From: Haemonchus contortus
Lineage: Eukaryota; Nematoda; Chromadorea; Rhabditida; Trichostrongylidae
DNA: 64,000 nt
Assembly: GCA_000469685.2 (NCBI GenBank)
Contig: LS997565.1
Span: 3,994,005 to 4,058,004, forward strand
Direction: 5' to 3'
The position numbers and the translations under genes are program-made. Positions within the stretch are counted from its first letter, which is position 1; each line of letters begins with the position of its first letter. The notes under the pieces were generated by a model, which was not told the origin of the DNA, did not search any database, and saw nothing but the letters and a program-made list of their open reading frames with translations. Shown here piece by piece: positions 49,401-61,535 of the stretch.

Positions 49401-51200
49401 TATATGAATTATGGAGCAATGGCATTTTATGAATCATTGCTTCCGAAAACAATGAATATTTGGGAGAGAATTTCACATCGACGATGTATGTCAATGCCAT
49501 GGAGCTTCCAGACGGGTTAAAATTCGTTTTTGGGCATTCATAGAGGCCTAAAGAAGATTCTGGAAGACCCCTTTGCCCATTGCTCAAATATAATTATCTA
49601 TAGATACATTTGTTACAAAGCTACACATTTCTGAAATCCTAGAGGCATTCCGTCGACAAAAACGCTTCTATTTTGGGCTCATTCGTAGGTTGTGTTAGTT
49701 GGGTGCCCTTTCGTAACAGAATCGCTTGCTCCTTCGATGACTCATTGACATTCAAGCCACCCCTGCCGTCTTAAAACATTGCAGTGGTGCGTTATTGCGA
49801 AAACTGGCCGTGTTTCTGGCCTCAGTGCTTGAATTTAGTGTCTCTCGTTATCAGATATGTTTTTGAAGATTTTTCTAGACGAATTCAACTTCCTAATAGG
49901 AATAATTCATGGGAAATATAGTCAATTTCATCATATTTTTTCTAGGATTTTTATGGTCTTTTGCAAAAGTTCTGACAGAAGTTTTTCTTCTTTTTCAATC
50001 TTTCGTATCTGCTCTGTTTGCTTAAGTTACGCATATTTTTGTCGTAAATAATAATCGATTTAATAACGATTGACTTCAGTGTCTCCCTGTCAACCTCTTC
50101 CCTTCCACGGGTAATTAGAGGTAATGTGCTTTTTTAGGGCCCTATTTTCCCTCCTTCATTAACACATGTCACACTTCCCTTGCATCCGTACAGTTTCCCC
50201 ATTGACTTTCTTCAACAGAAGTCAGGTCTGAAGAATTTAAATTGAGTGCAAGAGGTGAACCGGAGCTTATCTACAGGAAAAAGGTGCTAGAGTAAATTGG
50301 AATAAAAATAAATGATGGCTTTGAAAACTATCACTACTTTTTTGTCACCTTATCAAAATAATGTCCTTTTTTGCATGAGGATAAATTTTTAATTTCATCA
50401 TTGATAACGATTGATCAATACTTCAATTTGTTTTTCGATAAAGTAATGAAAAATATGTAAATGAAACTCTGATTATGGTCATTACGCTTCATAAGGATGG
50501 CGGAGTCAATACTTGTTCACTGAATGATCTAAAATTCAATGCTTTCCAATCTTTAATTCAGTCGATACTTTCCAGCTTAATCTATTGGCAAAATCTTCTG
50601 ACGATTTCAGTTTCTATTCGCGGAGCTTTTTTCAGTCTCAAAATACATATTCCCCTGTGTCCTGATTGCCGCACTGGCGTTTTCTTTTGAATCTTTGGAT
50701 CTTTTTGCTCCGACGAAACCAGCGCCGGCCAATTTCCATCGTTCATTCGACTTGATTCGCATTGTTCGGATGGTATGATCCAGTCCTTCATTCCGCTTCG
50801 TTTAGTGCATCGTCTCCTGATCACCGACCGACAATCCTTCTTCAAGTCCAGTTGGTGATTCCTCAGTTGGAAGTAGATCCTTTTACTTTGTTCACTCAGC
50901 TATGACTTAATATGGGAAATCAGTAGTACTGGATTTATAGTCGGATTTGGGCCCAATGAGGGTCTCAGAATATTCACGTTTATAGTAGGTGTTGAACCTA
51001 TGGCACAGTACGTCCGTCCGTCATTACTCGATTGGGGAGCGTCGCTCCTTCATGTTCCAGGATGGATGTTCATAACGTCTGCATAGGACACCCCAAAAGA
51101 AACGACAGTGGTTACCCATTGAGTAAAACCGCAGTAATAATAACTTCCGATGATTAGTCCCATAAGGCGCTAGAACACCCAAAGTCTCAGCATTATGTTA
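43463..51200. other. Intergenic region with weak coding-like fragments
   Basis: It has the 69-bp tandem duplication. On the minus strand 44815-44544 is an open stretch without an ATG that ends in a hydrophobic helix (AALLLVAIAIYHSLS), perhaps an orphan last exon. Around 45900-45620 (-) two frames together read like protein (REVQDTAKETLRKPASS, then GKQGDEVINISEDGPVAIVR) but are broken by stops, as in a fossil. No gene model is possible. Confidence 0.35.
45137..45274. repeat. Perfect 69-bp tandem duplication
   Basis: The unit beginning AAAATGTTGCTTTTACTTCA occurs twice in a row (45137-45205 and 45206-45274) with no mismatch, implying a recent event. Confidence 0.9.
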
Positions 51201-51310
51201 GCGGTACTACAATACCCTCCCTAATTATTCGAAAAAAGGCGAAAAAGACGCGGATTCGCGTCTTTTTCGTCTTTTCGCTATAATTAGGTGAGTTTACGCT
51301 TTTTTAATGT

Positions 51311-51496
51311 ATGATGTTATATAGTTCGACTCAGCTCGTCGAGGTCTATAAAATGGTGAGTTCAAAATTTGGGAAACTTCAATTTTTAAGTCTTCGGTCC
51401 ATCGAAGTTCCTGGGGGTACGTCATTAGCGGCGACGCTCGCCATAATTATAACCAGAAGGCATTCTTCTCAATTGAAAGTATTCAGTGAGTTGTAG
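51311..51496 (+). other. Open frame in left palindrome arm (61 aa), duplicated in the right arm
   Basis: The same 61-residue peptide (beginning MMLYSSTQLVEVYKM) is encoded at 51311-51496 (+) and 53535-53720 (-), with no amino-acid difference. I see no known domain. It may be coding or just reflect recent duplication. Confidence 0.4.
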
Positions 51497-51868
51497 GGCA
51501 ACTGTCATATTTCAAAACTAAGCAGAAAGTAGACCATTGCATTATTCATGCTTTTCTGATCATTTTGGTACCATTTTTTCCGAAATGGACGAATTCAGTC
51601 GTGCACCATTCTTGAACAATAGCGACTTTTTGATTTGAGAAATAGGAAATATGAGTTGAATCCCAATGCTAGTAAATGATCTACCTACACTTCAGAATTA
51701 GTGCTTCCCTACAGTATGCATATTGTATGCACGAGTTCAATAGTAAAAGCGTTTTTATCGTCAAAATTCCGGTTTGCGGCATATTTTCCCACAAAACACA
51801 GGTTTTCTTGCGTTTTCAAGTAGGATTTTCTATGTTCATGAGGAAGATACGCTTATCATCGAAAGTAT

Positions 51869-52066
51869 TCATACTAAACTTTTTGTGAACAACCACCGAT
51901 ATGAGGAATAGTTACTTGTTTGGATCCTCAGGCTACATAAATAGCTTCCGATCTTAGCCCAAAGCACAGGAGACTGAACCACATATTTTTTATTTGAAGT
52001 AAACGTATGAAATCCTACACCATTAAAATCCATTTCCAAAAAGCTATCCAGCGGTATAAAAATCAC
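51869..52066 (-). other. Open frame in left palindrome arm (65 aa), near-identical in the right arm
   Basis: The peptide starting MIFIPLDSFLEMDFNGVGF at 52066-51869 (-) recurs at 52965-53162 (+) with about eight substitutions and no stop or frameshift. No known domain is visible. Confidence 0.35.
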
Positions 52067-52274
52067 TCAACGAATCACACTTCGAATTAACACCTTTAGC
52101 ACCATCATTCCATTCTACTCCGCCACTCGGCCACCTAATTAGGCATGTGGCTCGAGTGGCCGAGGCAGCATATTGATTGATTGCCTGTTTGCTTTGATGT
52201 GCGCCGTCAATCGGACATTCTCAGAAATTTGCTCTTGTGATTGAATGTGCACAACTATTACACGCAACTGTTTC

Positions 52275-52768
52275 CAATAAACCTCAGTTTGCAGATTACG
52301 ATATTTCTTTTCTACTGGGGTTGGTCATACTTTTGAAATTCATTTTATGAAGTGATGGTCGTATTTCTAGTTTGCATTTGTATCATTTCCACCTTGTACA
52401 TTTCTGGGAGCCGATGATGCATCGTCTTTCCACAGAAGCTGGTTACAGCACCTTGAGTCGATCCCAGGTATTGTCCCTCGACCTCAGCGGCTCCCACAGT
52501 AATTACCGAAGGAGTTTCTTCGCACCTCGACAATAGCCTGCCTACTAATGGTGCCGCAGTCGTAAACTATTTTACAACCTACACATTCAAATGCAGCCGC
52601 TATTATCTCTTACTAGTGAGCATGAAAGTGATACAATTATTCAAGTTGCAGAGTTTTTGTTGCAAACACAAAAATATCCACAATCACCATGAAAAATTCG
52701 TGTTGTGGGAGGAGTTGTCACCAAAAACTTACATTTCTTGAAAATCATCTTGTTTTGCAAAGCGAGGT
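52275..52768. other. Unique loop of the palindromic element
   Basis: This is non-repeated DNA between the two arms. A short plus-strand frame beginning at 52689 (KNSCCGRSC, then a Gln/Leu-rich stretch) runs into the right arm. I see no transposase signature in it. Confidence 0.35.
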
Positions 52769-53830
52769 GAAACAGTTGCGTGTTAGAATTGTGCACATTC
52801 AATCACAAGAGCAAATTTCTAAAAATGTTCGATTGATGGCGCACATCAAAGCAAACAGGCAGTCAATCAATATGCTGCCTCGGCCACTCGAGCCACATGC
52901 CTAATTGGCGGAGTAGAATGGAATGATGGTGCTAAAGGTGCTAATTCGAAGTGTGATTCGTTGAGTGATTTTTATACCGCTGAATAGCTTTTTGGAAATG
53001 GATTTTAATGGTGTAGGATTTCATACGTTTACTTCAAATATAAAATATGTGGTACAGTCTCCTGTGCTTTGGGCTGAGATCGGAAGCTATTTATGTAGCC
53101 TGAGGATCCAAACAAGTAACTATTACTTATATCCGTGGTTGTTCACAAGAAGTTTAGCATGAATACTTTCGATGATAGGCGTAACTTCCTCATGAACATA
53201 GAAAATCCTACTTGAAAACGAAAGAAAACCTGTGTTTTGTGGGAAAATATGCCGCAAACCGGAATTCGGGCGATAAAAACGCTTTTACTCTTGAACTCGT
53301 GCATACAATATGCATACTATAGGGAAGCACTATTTCTGAAGTGTAGGTAGATCATTTACTAGCATTGGGAATCAACTCATATTCGCTATTTCTCAAATTA
53401 GAAAGTCGCTATCGTTCAAGAATGGTGCACGACTGAATTCGTCCATTTCGGAAAAAATGGTACCAAAATGATCAGAAAAGCATGAATAATGCAATGGTCT
53501 ACTTTCTGCTTAGTTTTGAAATATGACAGTTGCCCTACAACTCACTGAATACTTTCAATTGAGAAGAATGCCTTCTGGTTATAATTATGGCGAGCGTCGC
53601 CGCTAATGACGTACCCCCAGGAACTTCGATGGACCGAAGACTTAAAAATTGAAGTTTCCCAAATTTTGAACTCACCATTTTATAGACCTCGACGAGCTGA
53701 GTCGAACTATATAACATCATACATGAAAAAAGCGTAAACTAACCTAGTTATAGAGAAAAGACGAAAAAGACGCAAATCCGCGTCTTTTTCGCCTTTTTTT
53801 GAATAATTAGGGAGGGTATTGTAGCACTGC

Positions 53831-56800
53831 TTATAAATAGAGCTTGGGATAAGGTAAATGGCAAGTTTTGCACGATTTTAATGACTGTTTATTGGTTTGA
53901 AGATAAAGTTCCTTGAAAGCAGATTAGTTTTCAGTCGCAGCAGTATCATCTTCTTGAATATCTACGGAACTATGCAGGGCTGACTTGATGGGTTGCTTCA
54001 GGTGTAGGTACAGGTGGTTTTTTGGGGCCATGGTAGTTACAGGGCTACAAATTCAAGCAGTTTTTATCGCCCAACTAATTCTTGCAGTCTATCTCACATT
54101 CGCCGTGGGCGAAATCCGCTTTCACACTTTCCTTCTATTTCGTTTGTTTGAAACTCCGTGGCGCATCCAAGTCGGGCGACAAAAATACTATTCGTAGAAG
54201 TTTCCGAGTCTTCAAAATCAGTTGAATCGGTTCTCTTTGTTCTTTTATACGCACAAATTTCTGCCTTTCTAAGGCGACTCATATCTTTCGGAGCTTTTTG
54301 AAGGTCCTATTTCATCCTACGGTTCATCGGGGTCAGTACCAGCTCGTAGAAAAGAAGTGTGGGAACTCATGACCCTTGGCTGTCCTATGGTAGTATCACA
54401 TGAACCAAGATGTTTAAGCTTAGCTGATTCTAGAGCATTTCTTCGGTAATTCTGCTGTCTTATCGGTTTCATGGAATATTTCCAACCTGTTTTTGCTGCC
54501 GTCGTATTTTCTGGAAAAAATCTACGTCGAAATAGGATTTTTTCTGGATATCTTAATTGCTCTCTAGCTAGACAGCTTTTTTTGTTTGTGGTGGTGTGAC
54601 AGGTCAAAAATGTCGAAATGGCTCTGAAATTGGTTTCGCTGTGTTGCTCACACGTTGTGACGGTCGTTCTGAGACTCGCAGCATATTAGCGAGGCTATTA
54701 GTGATCTCACGAAGCCATTCTATGACAGTTACAAGGTCATTCTGAATTGAGGCAATTTCTTGTTTGAATATGTCGTCGACCGTCCTTGGGAAGTGATATG
54801 AGGACGTTCACTGTTTGGGAGTACTCTCCTCAAAGCAGGCCTCAAATGCGTAACTCCCTACATTCTACCCCTTCATGAATACGCCTCCTGAGCGCAGGTT
54901 CTTTTCCATGTCTGGGGCCTCACCGTAGGGACGTACGTTTTTGATGAGTGCTCAATTCTCTTTCTATTTTTTGATAGTTATCTTCTCGAACCCTTTACTT
55001 TTCCTAGAATACGTGAGTTTGATAATTCTGGAGGGATATACTCGGAAATTTCCTTCCCACAACTTCGAATATACGAATTCCGGAATGAGTAAAGGGTTAA
55101 ATAGACATTTTTGACCAGACAATCTGCATGCAGGAAACTTTCCTTCAGAGTGAGCGGGCAGTACTTGAAGCTGGCTGAAAACTTGCCGCCTACCCATCTC
55201 CATCTTCATTCTGAGGTTTTGTCGCCAAGACGGAGTATAAGAAGTCAAGGGATTTTATAGGGGTGATCATCGGGAGCCGTAGCTGTGGTTATTTTAGTTT
55301 GAATTAATTTATTGATTTTTGCGGATGACCGGATCATGTTGGTCCACGTTCTCTGCGGAAAACTGCTTTCTTTTCAGCATGTAATTTGAAAGGAAATATT
55401 AAAATTGCGTGGGATCGATGAAAACGTTGGCTGTTTCATGAATCTTCCAAGTTACCGTCACATCAAAGCTTTCGCTACTTCCGCTCTGGGTGAGGAGATT
55501 CCGCTACTGTAACTGTAGCTGCAGTGCAAGTGCACGAGTTGGAGACGTTTGCTTTCAAACATTACCTCAGTTCTCGTTCCTGGCAAAGAACACACTATAT
55601 TATCCGAAAGTTTTCGTATGGAGACAGTTCTGGTCCCGGCTGGAATTTCTTAGGCCTGCCGAAATCTGAGTGTGACTGAGGTACGGTGACGATGGTCTGT
55701 CCCAGCCATTTTGCTGGGGCAACAGCTGAGCCGTAGTTTCCTTTGTTTTGACGAGTTCAGTGGAACCCTTCTCGATGAACTTGGTTCGGAATTTTCCGCC
55801 CTGTCTGCCCTAGTCATAAAGGTTAGCGGATACGTGATTTCGGCCTTCCTCTCATATCTGTTGTGGCTAAACGACCGGCAACATCCCATTTGACAAATGC
55901 ATCTGTCCTTTTGCATATGGAACGGAATTTCGGAACGAATGAATCTCCTAAGAGGACCTGCCAAGACTGGAGCTGACCTTTTGAGCTTTTGAGATGAGGT
56001 GCACTGTCATTTTCACCATGGAAGCTTAACGTGAATCCTTTCTAAGAAGCTCCGTGACTTTTTGTTGCATACGTGTTGCCTAGCACTAGTGAAGTAACAA
56101 TATTACTCTGAATCCAGACCATAGCAACAACGATTTCCCATCGATTTCGCGGAATACTCAACAAAGAGGCCGCGATTTTGATGGTCCAGTGGTTGTGGGT
56201 AGGCCTTTCATCCAAATCGGCTACCTGACAGATGGTTATTTATTCAATTGTGGCATGCGCTTGTTGCTACCTTCAAACATACTTGTTTGTTTGTTTTTTT
56301 GTTTCTATTTCTCAACCACAACGAAACCTTAAAGAAGGGGGAGGTAATTGAAATTTGTTCTCTTTTTTTGTCACTAGAAATCCACAATCGGCTTTCTTTC
56401 AAAGTCATGAGTGTTGACGGATAGCCGAGTATCTAGCACGGCCTCAATAACTCTTTCCGCGTGCTGGTCGCCTTTTTCGGTCCTCACCTACTCCATGCTC
56501 CAAAACGACATTCTCGTCATGTCACCACTAGGCACAGGAACAATTCAGCTCGTAATGGAGCATTCCTTTGTGCTCTCTAACCATAAGTGAAGGGGGTACG
56601 CTCTATGTTTTTTGGTCTTTAGATGTGTGAATCTGGATTCAATCGGAGTATTCCAAAATTCAGAAACGACCATGATCGGCTCTCGATGAATCTTGGCGTG
56701 CCATGTATCTCATGTGTGTATATGTAGGTGTCCTTCTTTGTGAAGCCTCAGCAAGATGTTATAACTTTTTATTCTAACAGCTATTGTTTCGATCTTGTTG

Positions 56801-57100
56801 CCTCGGTCTTGTTGCCTACATCGGAGCCTGGAAGCCAAAAATATTTGGGGTTCATCGTTGTTAAACGCCTTTTCAGACTTCAGCGTGACTGAAGCTAAAC
56901 GGCTAAATAAAAAGTTATGACATCTCCGCTGAGGTTTTAAATGGACACCCATACATCTTCCAAAATAGGAGTTTTCGGTATTCCTTGACGTCCTGATCAA
57001 AAACGTTTTAGGCTTTTGAACCCGCAGTTTTCTCATTTTAACGTGCGTGATCCTCTTTCGAATTCACCGTTCTGGAAGCGTCGTCTAATCGTTCTTTGCA
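53831..57100 (-). other. Possible decayed retroelement (gag-like fragments)
   Basis: Minus-strand fragments include a helix-rich piece near 54780-54640 (EIASIQNDLVTVIEWLREIT) and a Cys/His-bearing piece near 55930-55860 (CICQMGCCRSFSHNRYERK). The order resembles the gag of LTR retrotransposons, but frames shift and stops intervene. No LTRs or reverse transcriptase motif were found, so this is weak. Confidence 0.2.
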
Positions 57101-58490
57101 GTTTAGGTCTAGCAGCGGGAAGTAAATTCTGAGTGCCGCTCGCATTTCATAACCTTTTCACATCTTGGCATTTGCTGGCAATTAGTCCGTCTTGTATATC
57201 CACGATTATCTGCTAGTTTTTAGCTGATCTGATATGGTGCTACTTCTGCTGTATTCCTAAACTTCGAGCACTGATGGAATAGGTGCCCTTTTGCCACAGA
57301 ACATTGTGTGCCGGGTTAAAATAATGAAGGGGTGTGGCGTAGAGTTTGGAGTCCGTCAGAAACGCCTCCACAGGTAGCCCCGCCTCCAAATGGGCTCGGT
57401 ACGCTTTAGAGTAGCTGACCGTCGACTAATGTATGTATAGCGCGTTTTCTTTTTCGCTCGCAACCCGCCGTCACTATCGCTCTACTCGGAGCGCTGAACA
57501 AAAATATGTCTGCTATAACGAAATATAAATGGATGGTCCGTTTCTTCGGGTACTCTTAGATTTTTGAATGAGCCTTTCGAGTTCTTGTGAGCAGACTTTT
57601 TTGGTTTTACGTCAATAAGGGACCAATTAAGTCCTACATTTCCGTTTCTGAGCCACACAACCGATAACCTGCGATTGCGTGAAAGAATAAATAACCTGCA
57701 GCGTGTTTTTCAGAATTTGTTGGTTGTTGTCTCAATCCCTATAGTTGACACTGTGAATTGCAGTTAAGAGCACATTTAGTTTGTTCACAATACAAGGTTC
57801 GGGATGTGGCTAATGCCGAAATATTCAGCGATTGCCTCTTTTCCACGTAGTTAGAAGAATCCTCAGAGGCGTTTCCTAGGAATGGAAAATATTAATTTCA
57901 GTTTTATTACTTGCGCAGTGTTGGGGGAAAGCATCAATGTTTCCTTCCTTGAACTTTTTTTGAAACTTGATAGACCGTTGAAATTAATCGTCTTATTCAT
58001 TTCATGGGTAAACTGAAACTTGAATGAGAAAATCGCAACATGTCTGGTTCAAAAACGAATAAGTTCCCAACAAAAGTTACGACAGTTTGCAATTCATTAA
58101 AACTCTTAGGGATTTCGTTGGAATAGGTTTTCATCCTGGGTTTCCACTGGTTCTATCTCGGGCGTCCCATTTGATGACCCGAGAGAAGCTTTGGAGTGTT
58201 TTACTGGGGCCTGTTATTCGGAAGGCAGAGTATGTGGTCGTCTGGTAAAGGCAAATTGTGGTATTGGGTCAATGATCCATCGATGAAAGCAGAGCAGAGA
58301 AACGTATCGAAAAACGCAAAAAATGGCCTCTGATTCATTGGGTTGCGAACGATGCAAGGGGTACAAAGGTATTGGAAATACGGTATTAACGCCTTATAGC
58401 AAGACCATACAGGAACGGTCATATCATAGATCAGCACTGTAAGACGGCTGACGCAATTCAGTAGTCAGTTGGCGAAGCGTACCGACAATC

Positions 58491-58513
58491 CCGTTGAAGG
58501 CTTCCTTCAACGG
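58491..58513. repeat. Hairpin, 10-bp perfect stem
   Basis: CCGTTGAAGG, 3-base loop, CCTTCAACGG. The pairing continues outward with CGACAATC against GGTGTCG after small mismatches. Confidence 0.6.
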
Positions 58514-58775
58514 GGTGTCGCCTAACAACATTACAACCAAAGCTGTTTTTTTGCCTCGTATCCGATTTCAAACCTTTTCAACAACCAGGCCATTCTCTCC
58601 AGCATGCTGAAAGTCCTTGCTTGCTTCTACCAGTTGAACACGCTCTCTTACCACCATTTCCATACCACTAACCGTGGGCCTACTGATGAAACAGTCTGTC
58701 TTACTTTTTTAATAATTTAGTTTTGTTCGAGATTGGTAGACAATATCTGATAGTATGTAGTAGCTGGACCAGTAA

Positions 58776-58858
58776 GTTAATCAATTCATCATAATCCCCT
58801 TCAACACGTGGTGCGAAGAGGATCATGGATTAAGTGGGGCTGTGGTGAATTGATTAAC
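58776..58858. repeat. Inverted repeat with perfect 13-bp stem
   Basis: GTTAATCAATTCA (58776-58788) pairs exactly with TGAATTGATTAAC (58846-58858); flanks GGACCAGTAA and CCTACCGGTCG extend the pairing imperfectly. Confidence 0.6.
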
Positions 58859-58893
58859 CTACCGGTCGATTCTTGTGATCAAAAAGACAAGTA

Positions 58894-58957
58894 ATCCTAC
58901 TGTATTATTCTATTCTGTAACGTCTGTAGTCCTACTGTATTATTCTATTCTGTAACT
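58894..58957. repeat. Direct repeat pair, spacing 36 bp
   Basis: TCCTACTGTATTATTCTATT followed by CTGTAAC appears at 58894 and again at 58930. A shortened third relative (TCCTACTGTGACTTATTTCG) follows near 58992. Confidence 0.7.
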
Positions 58958-59045
58958 TATTTCTATTGGGTTCACTTACCAGAACAAAGTGATCCTACTG
59001 TGACTTATTTCGATTAGGTTGACTTCAAAACTCGCTCGTAGACAG

Positions 59046-59115
59046 GAGTGATGTAGTGGCAAGTTGCGTACTATCACCCACACATGGTCCAAGGATCGCA
59101 TCTCGGCACCCGCCC
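59046..59115 (+). mobile_element. SINE head fragment, decayed
   Basis: AGGAGTGATGTAGTGGCAAG then GCGTACTATCACCCACACATGG matches the tRNA-like head of the SINE. The B box is degraded (CCAAGGATCGCATCTCGG). Confidence 0.45.
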
Positions 59116-61482
59116 AAATCTTCCCCCTTACTTTTCCAAATATTGATGGCGGAATTTGTAGGGGTCTTCCTTTTTTTCTTGTTTTCTTAGGGCTTCCTTT
59201 CTCTATCGGAATTCACAACAACAATAACATCTTAGTTCAGATCAGCACAGTTTTTCGAGAGATTAAATGCGTCAACAGGTCTTTCGTCAACGAGAAAAAA
59301 ATCTCCAACTTGTTTTCCGTTCCTGCAAAAGAAATGCCGTCACATTTCGAGTTCATTATTGCAATTTTTTGTGCATACCAAGGCCATTTTATGGACCACT
59401 ATTATTGCCATCGTTCGATATTAGCCCTTTCTCAATGTCGCGTAAGACAAGCATCCACCATCGATGGGAGGTTGAGGTAATGCGCGCTGAGAGACGGGAT
59501 CGATCAATGTCTATGATATGCATTAGTATGGTCAAATGATCTTCAAAAAAAGGGGCTAGGGTGTGAGGGGGGGGAGGGGAGGGAGGGGGGGGGCAGCTCC
59601 TCTTTTTTCCAGAATCTACGATTGAGAAGTTTCCGAATTCGAGAAGGCTTGGAAAATAGGAAGGCTCGGATGAAGGGGTTGAAGGTTGGTGCAGCGGAGC
59701 AAAGTTCGAAAGAAAAGAGGTTATTTTGCGTAGGACGAGAAACTTGATACTGTAGCCAGCTGATGGCTATCCTCATTTTTTCCATTTCTGATCCCTCTGT
59801 TCCTTTGATGAACGCACGTCTCGACAGTTGCGGTCGGGTTTCTCACGAAGTTCATGTCATTTACTCCGAAGACTTACTCGTTATTCTCCGATTTTTTTAC
59901 GGACTGTCTCTCTTGTTACTTTCTGTTTAGACCAATTTTCGGCTTTTCCCTTGATACTAAAAATTCCACTCATTGAGTTGATTGGGAACTTACTAGTTGT
60001 CTAATGCTCTGAAAAAGCCTATTCTGAGCAAGGCTATGTATGGAGATTCAGAGTGATCGTCTGGTTCTCTATTACTTTGAGATAAGAATGAGTAGGAAGA
60101 TGTATTTTTCTGTAAAACACAGTCCAAGATAGATGTGTGGGTGGGAGGTATGAACACCTGTCCCCTCTGTGCCATCGGTACGCTCCTACTAGTTAGCGGA
60201 ACAATGTAGTGGGTATATCGTGTAGTGCAGACTCGGTCTCTGGCATCCATTCCATCTCTTCTCTGACAATCCTGTTTGAGAGAACCCTTGCTCTGGTTCC
60301 CCCTCGAATTTGATTGTTTTCTCGAGAGTTTTTTCACCTGGAATACGTCCTTATCATAGCAACGCCACGCCATCTACTCCACTACTGTGCATGGTCCAAT
60401 TGGAAGTAGGTCTTAATCAGAAAACCCTTTTCTTTGCCAGATTTTCCCGGGAGTTTTCCAATTTGGAAAAGGGCTAATCAAAAACAATTGAAAAAGGCAG
60501 AACGAGAACTTCAGCTTAAAGTAGGGAAACCCTGAAAAGGTCTTATGAATGATTCGAGGCGCATATTATTCAAGTGCTGAAGGGTTTTTGTTATGAAGCA
60601 TCCTTCATCCCATTTCTTTTGTCCACCATTTATTAGGACGAGGCTTTTGCAGATTCTTTCTTACCGTTCTTGATTGAAGCTCCATCCTTCCAAAAACAGT
60701 GGTTTCGAAATCGAAACGACCTCAGTTATGTGGAATCGAATTGCCTCCAATGTGAAATTCCCCCATGGGATTTCACGCCTGCAGTGGTGTGATCCCAAGC
60801 TCAAAGAGCTCAGATTTCAGAGCAAACATAGTCATATTCCCTTAACGCAGTAGTCTCTCTTCATTACTAAAATGCCTTTCCATTTGCCCTGTTCGATGCG
60901 ATTCTTTTTCTGTGTTGCTCTCCCATTCCTTTGATTTCCCCAGTCGCTGAGTATTCATACCTAAACTTCATAAAAAAACTGACTGGTCGGGGAACCCCGG
61001 CTCATTAAGAGTTGTCGCAACACTACGGAAAAAAGGGGTCAGTCGTGAAGCTTTTCAGATTTTTGGAACGCCAGTTGCAGAGGGGGAGGGAGCTAATGGA
61101 TCCACTCAAAATTCGTCTTCATTAGGTCCTTGCTCTTATAAAGAGCCAGGGAAAGCGATAGCTGCCGTTCTTGTTTTGTTTACAGTTTTGGTAGTGGTAA
61201 CTCTACTCCCAGTCTTTCCTTTAGTGGTGTGGGCTCGATTCGTGCTCCGGTGCTAACAATTAGGTCATAGTAGTCAGTTTGGATAAGAGCTTAGGCATCA
61301 CATCACATGAATGATAAAACGCCTGGGATCTCACACTCTCCTTTGGCATACATTTGGGCCTTCGACTTCATTTTAGACTATGTTGCGTTTGAAAGAGTAT
61401 TCCGCTCTACAACGACTGCTGAGCGTTAAGTAAATGAACGAATCAGGGTTTCTATCCTGCTCAGATGCGTCGCTTGCGAATA

Positions 61483-61535
61483 TGCCGACTCAGGAGGAAT
61501 GGAAAGTTTGGTTGGTTTGACGAGCATTTAGCAGG
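61483..61535 (-). mobile_element. SINE middle fragment, decayed
   Basis: CCGACTCAGGAGGAATGGAAAG then TTTGGTTGGTTTGACGAGCAT aligns with the middle of the SINE at 19.7 kb. Confidence 0.35.

Larger units (their letters stand above)
51201..53830. mobile_element. Palindromic (foldback) element, 2.6 kb with about 1.06-kb inverted arms
   Basis: The left arm (about 51201-52274) is repeated in inverse orientation at about 52769-53830. Outer ends share TACAATACCCTCCCTAATTA. Inner ends meet at CACGCAACTGTTTC, beyond which similarity stops, leaving a unique loop of about 490 bp. Identity looks around 90-95% by eye. Immediately inside each end lies a perfect small hairpin (AAAAAGACGC / GCGTCTTTTT). Both arms keep matching open frames. 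No clear target duplication was seen. A long-inverted-repeat DNA element or a local inverted duplication would both fit; the terminal hairpins favour a mobile element. Confidence 0.75.

Noticed and set aside
59064..59480. 138-aa plus-strand open frame
   Set aside because: It starts with TTG inside a SINE fragment and has no recognisable motif.
59993..60373. 126-aa minus-strand frame with an ATG and possible introns
   Set aside because: Possible but unsupported: no domain, and no splice evidence beyond in-frame candidate sites. Mentioned in the regional entry only.
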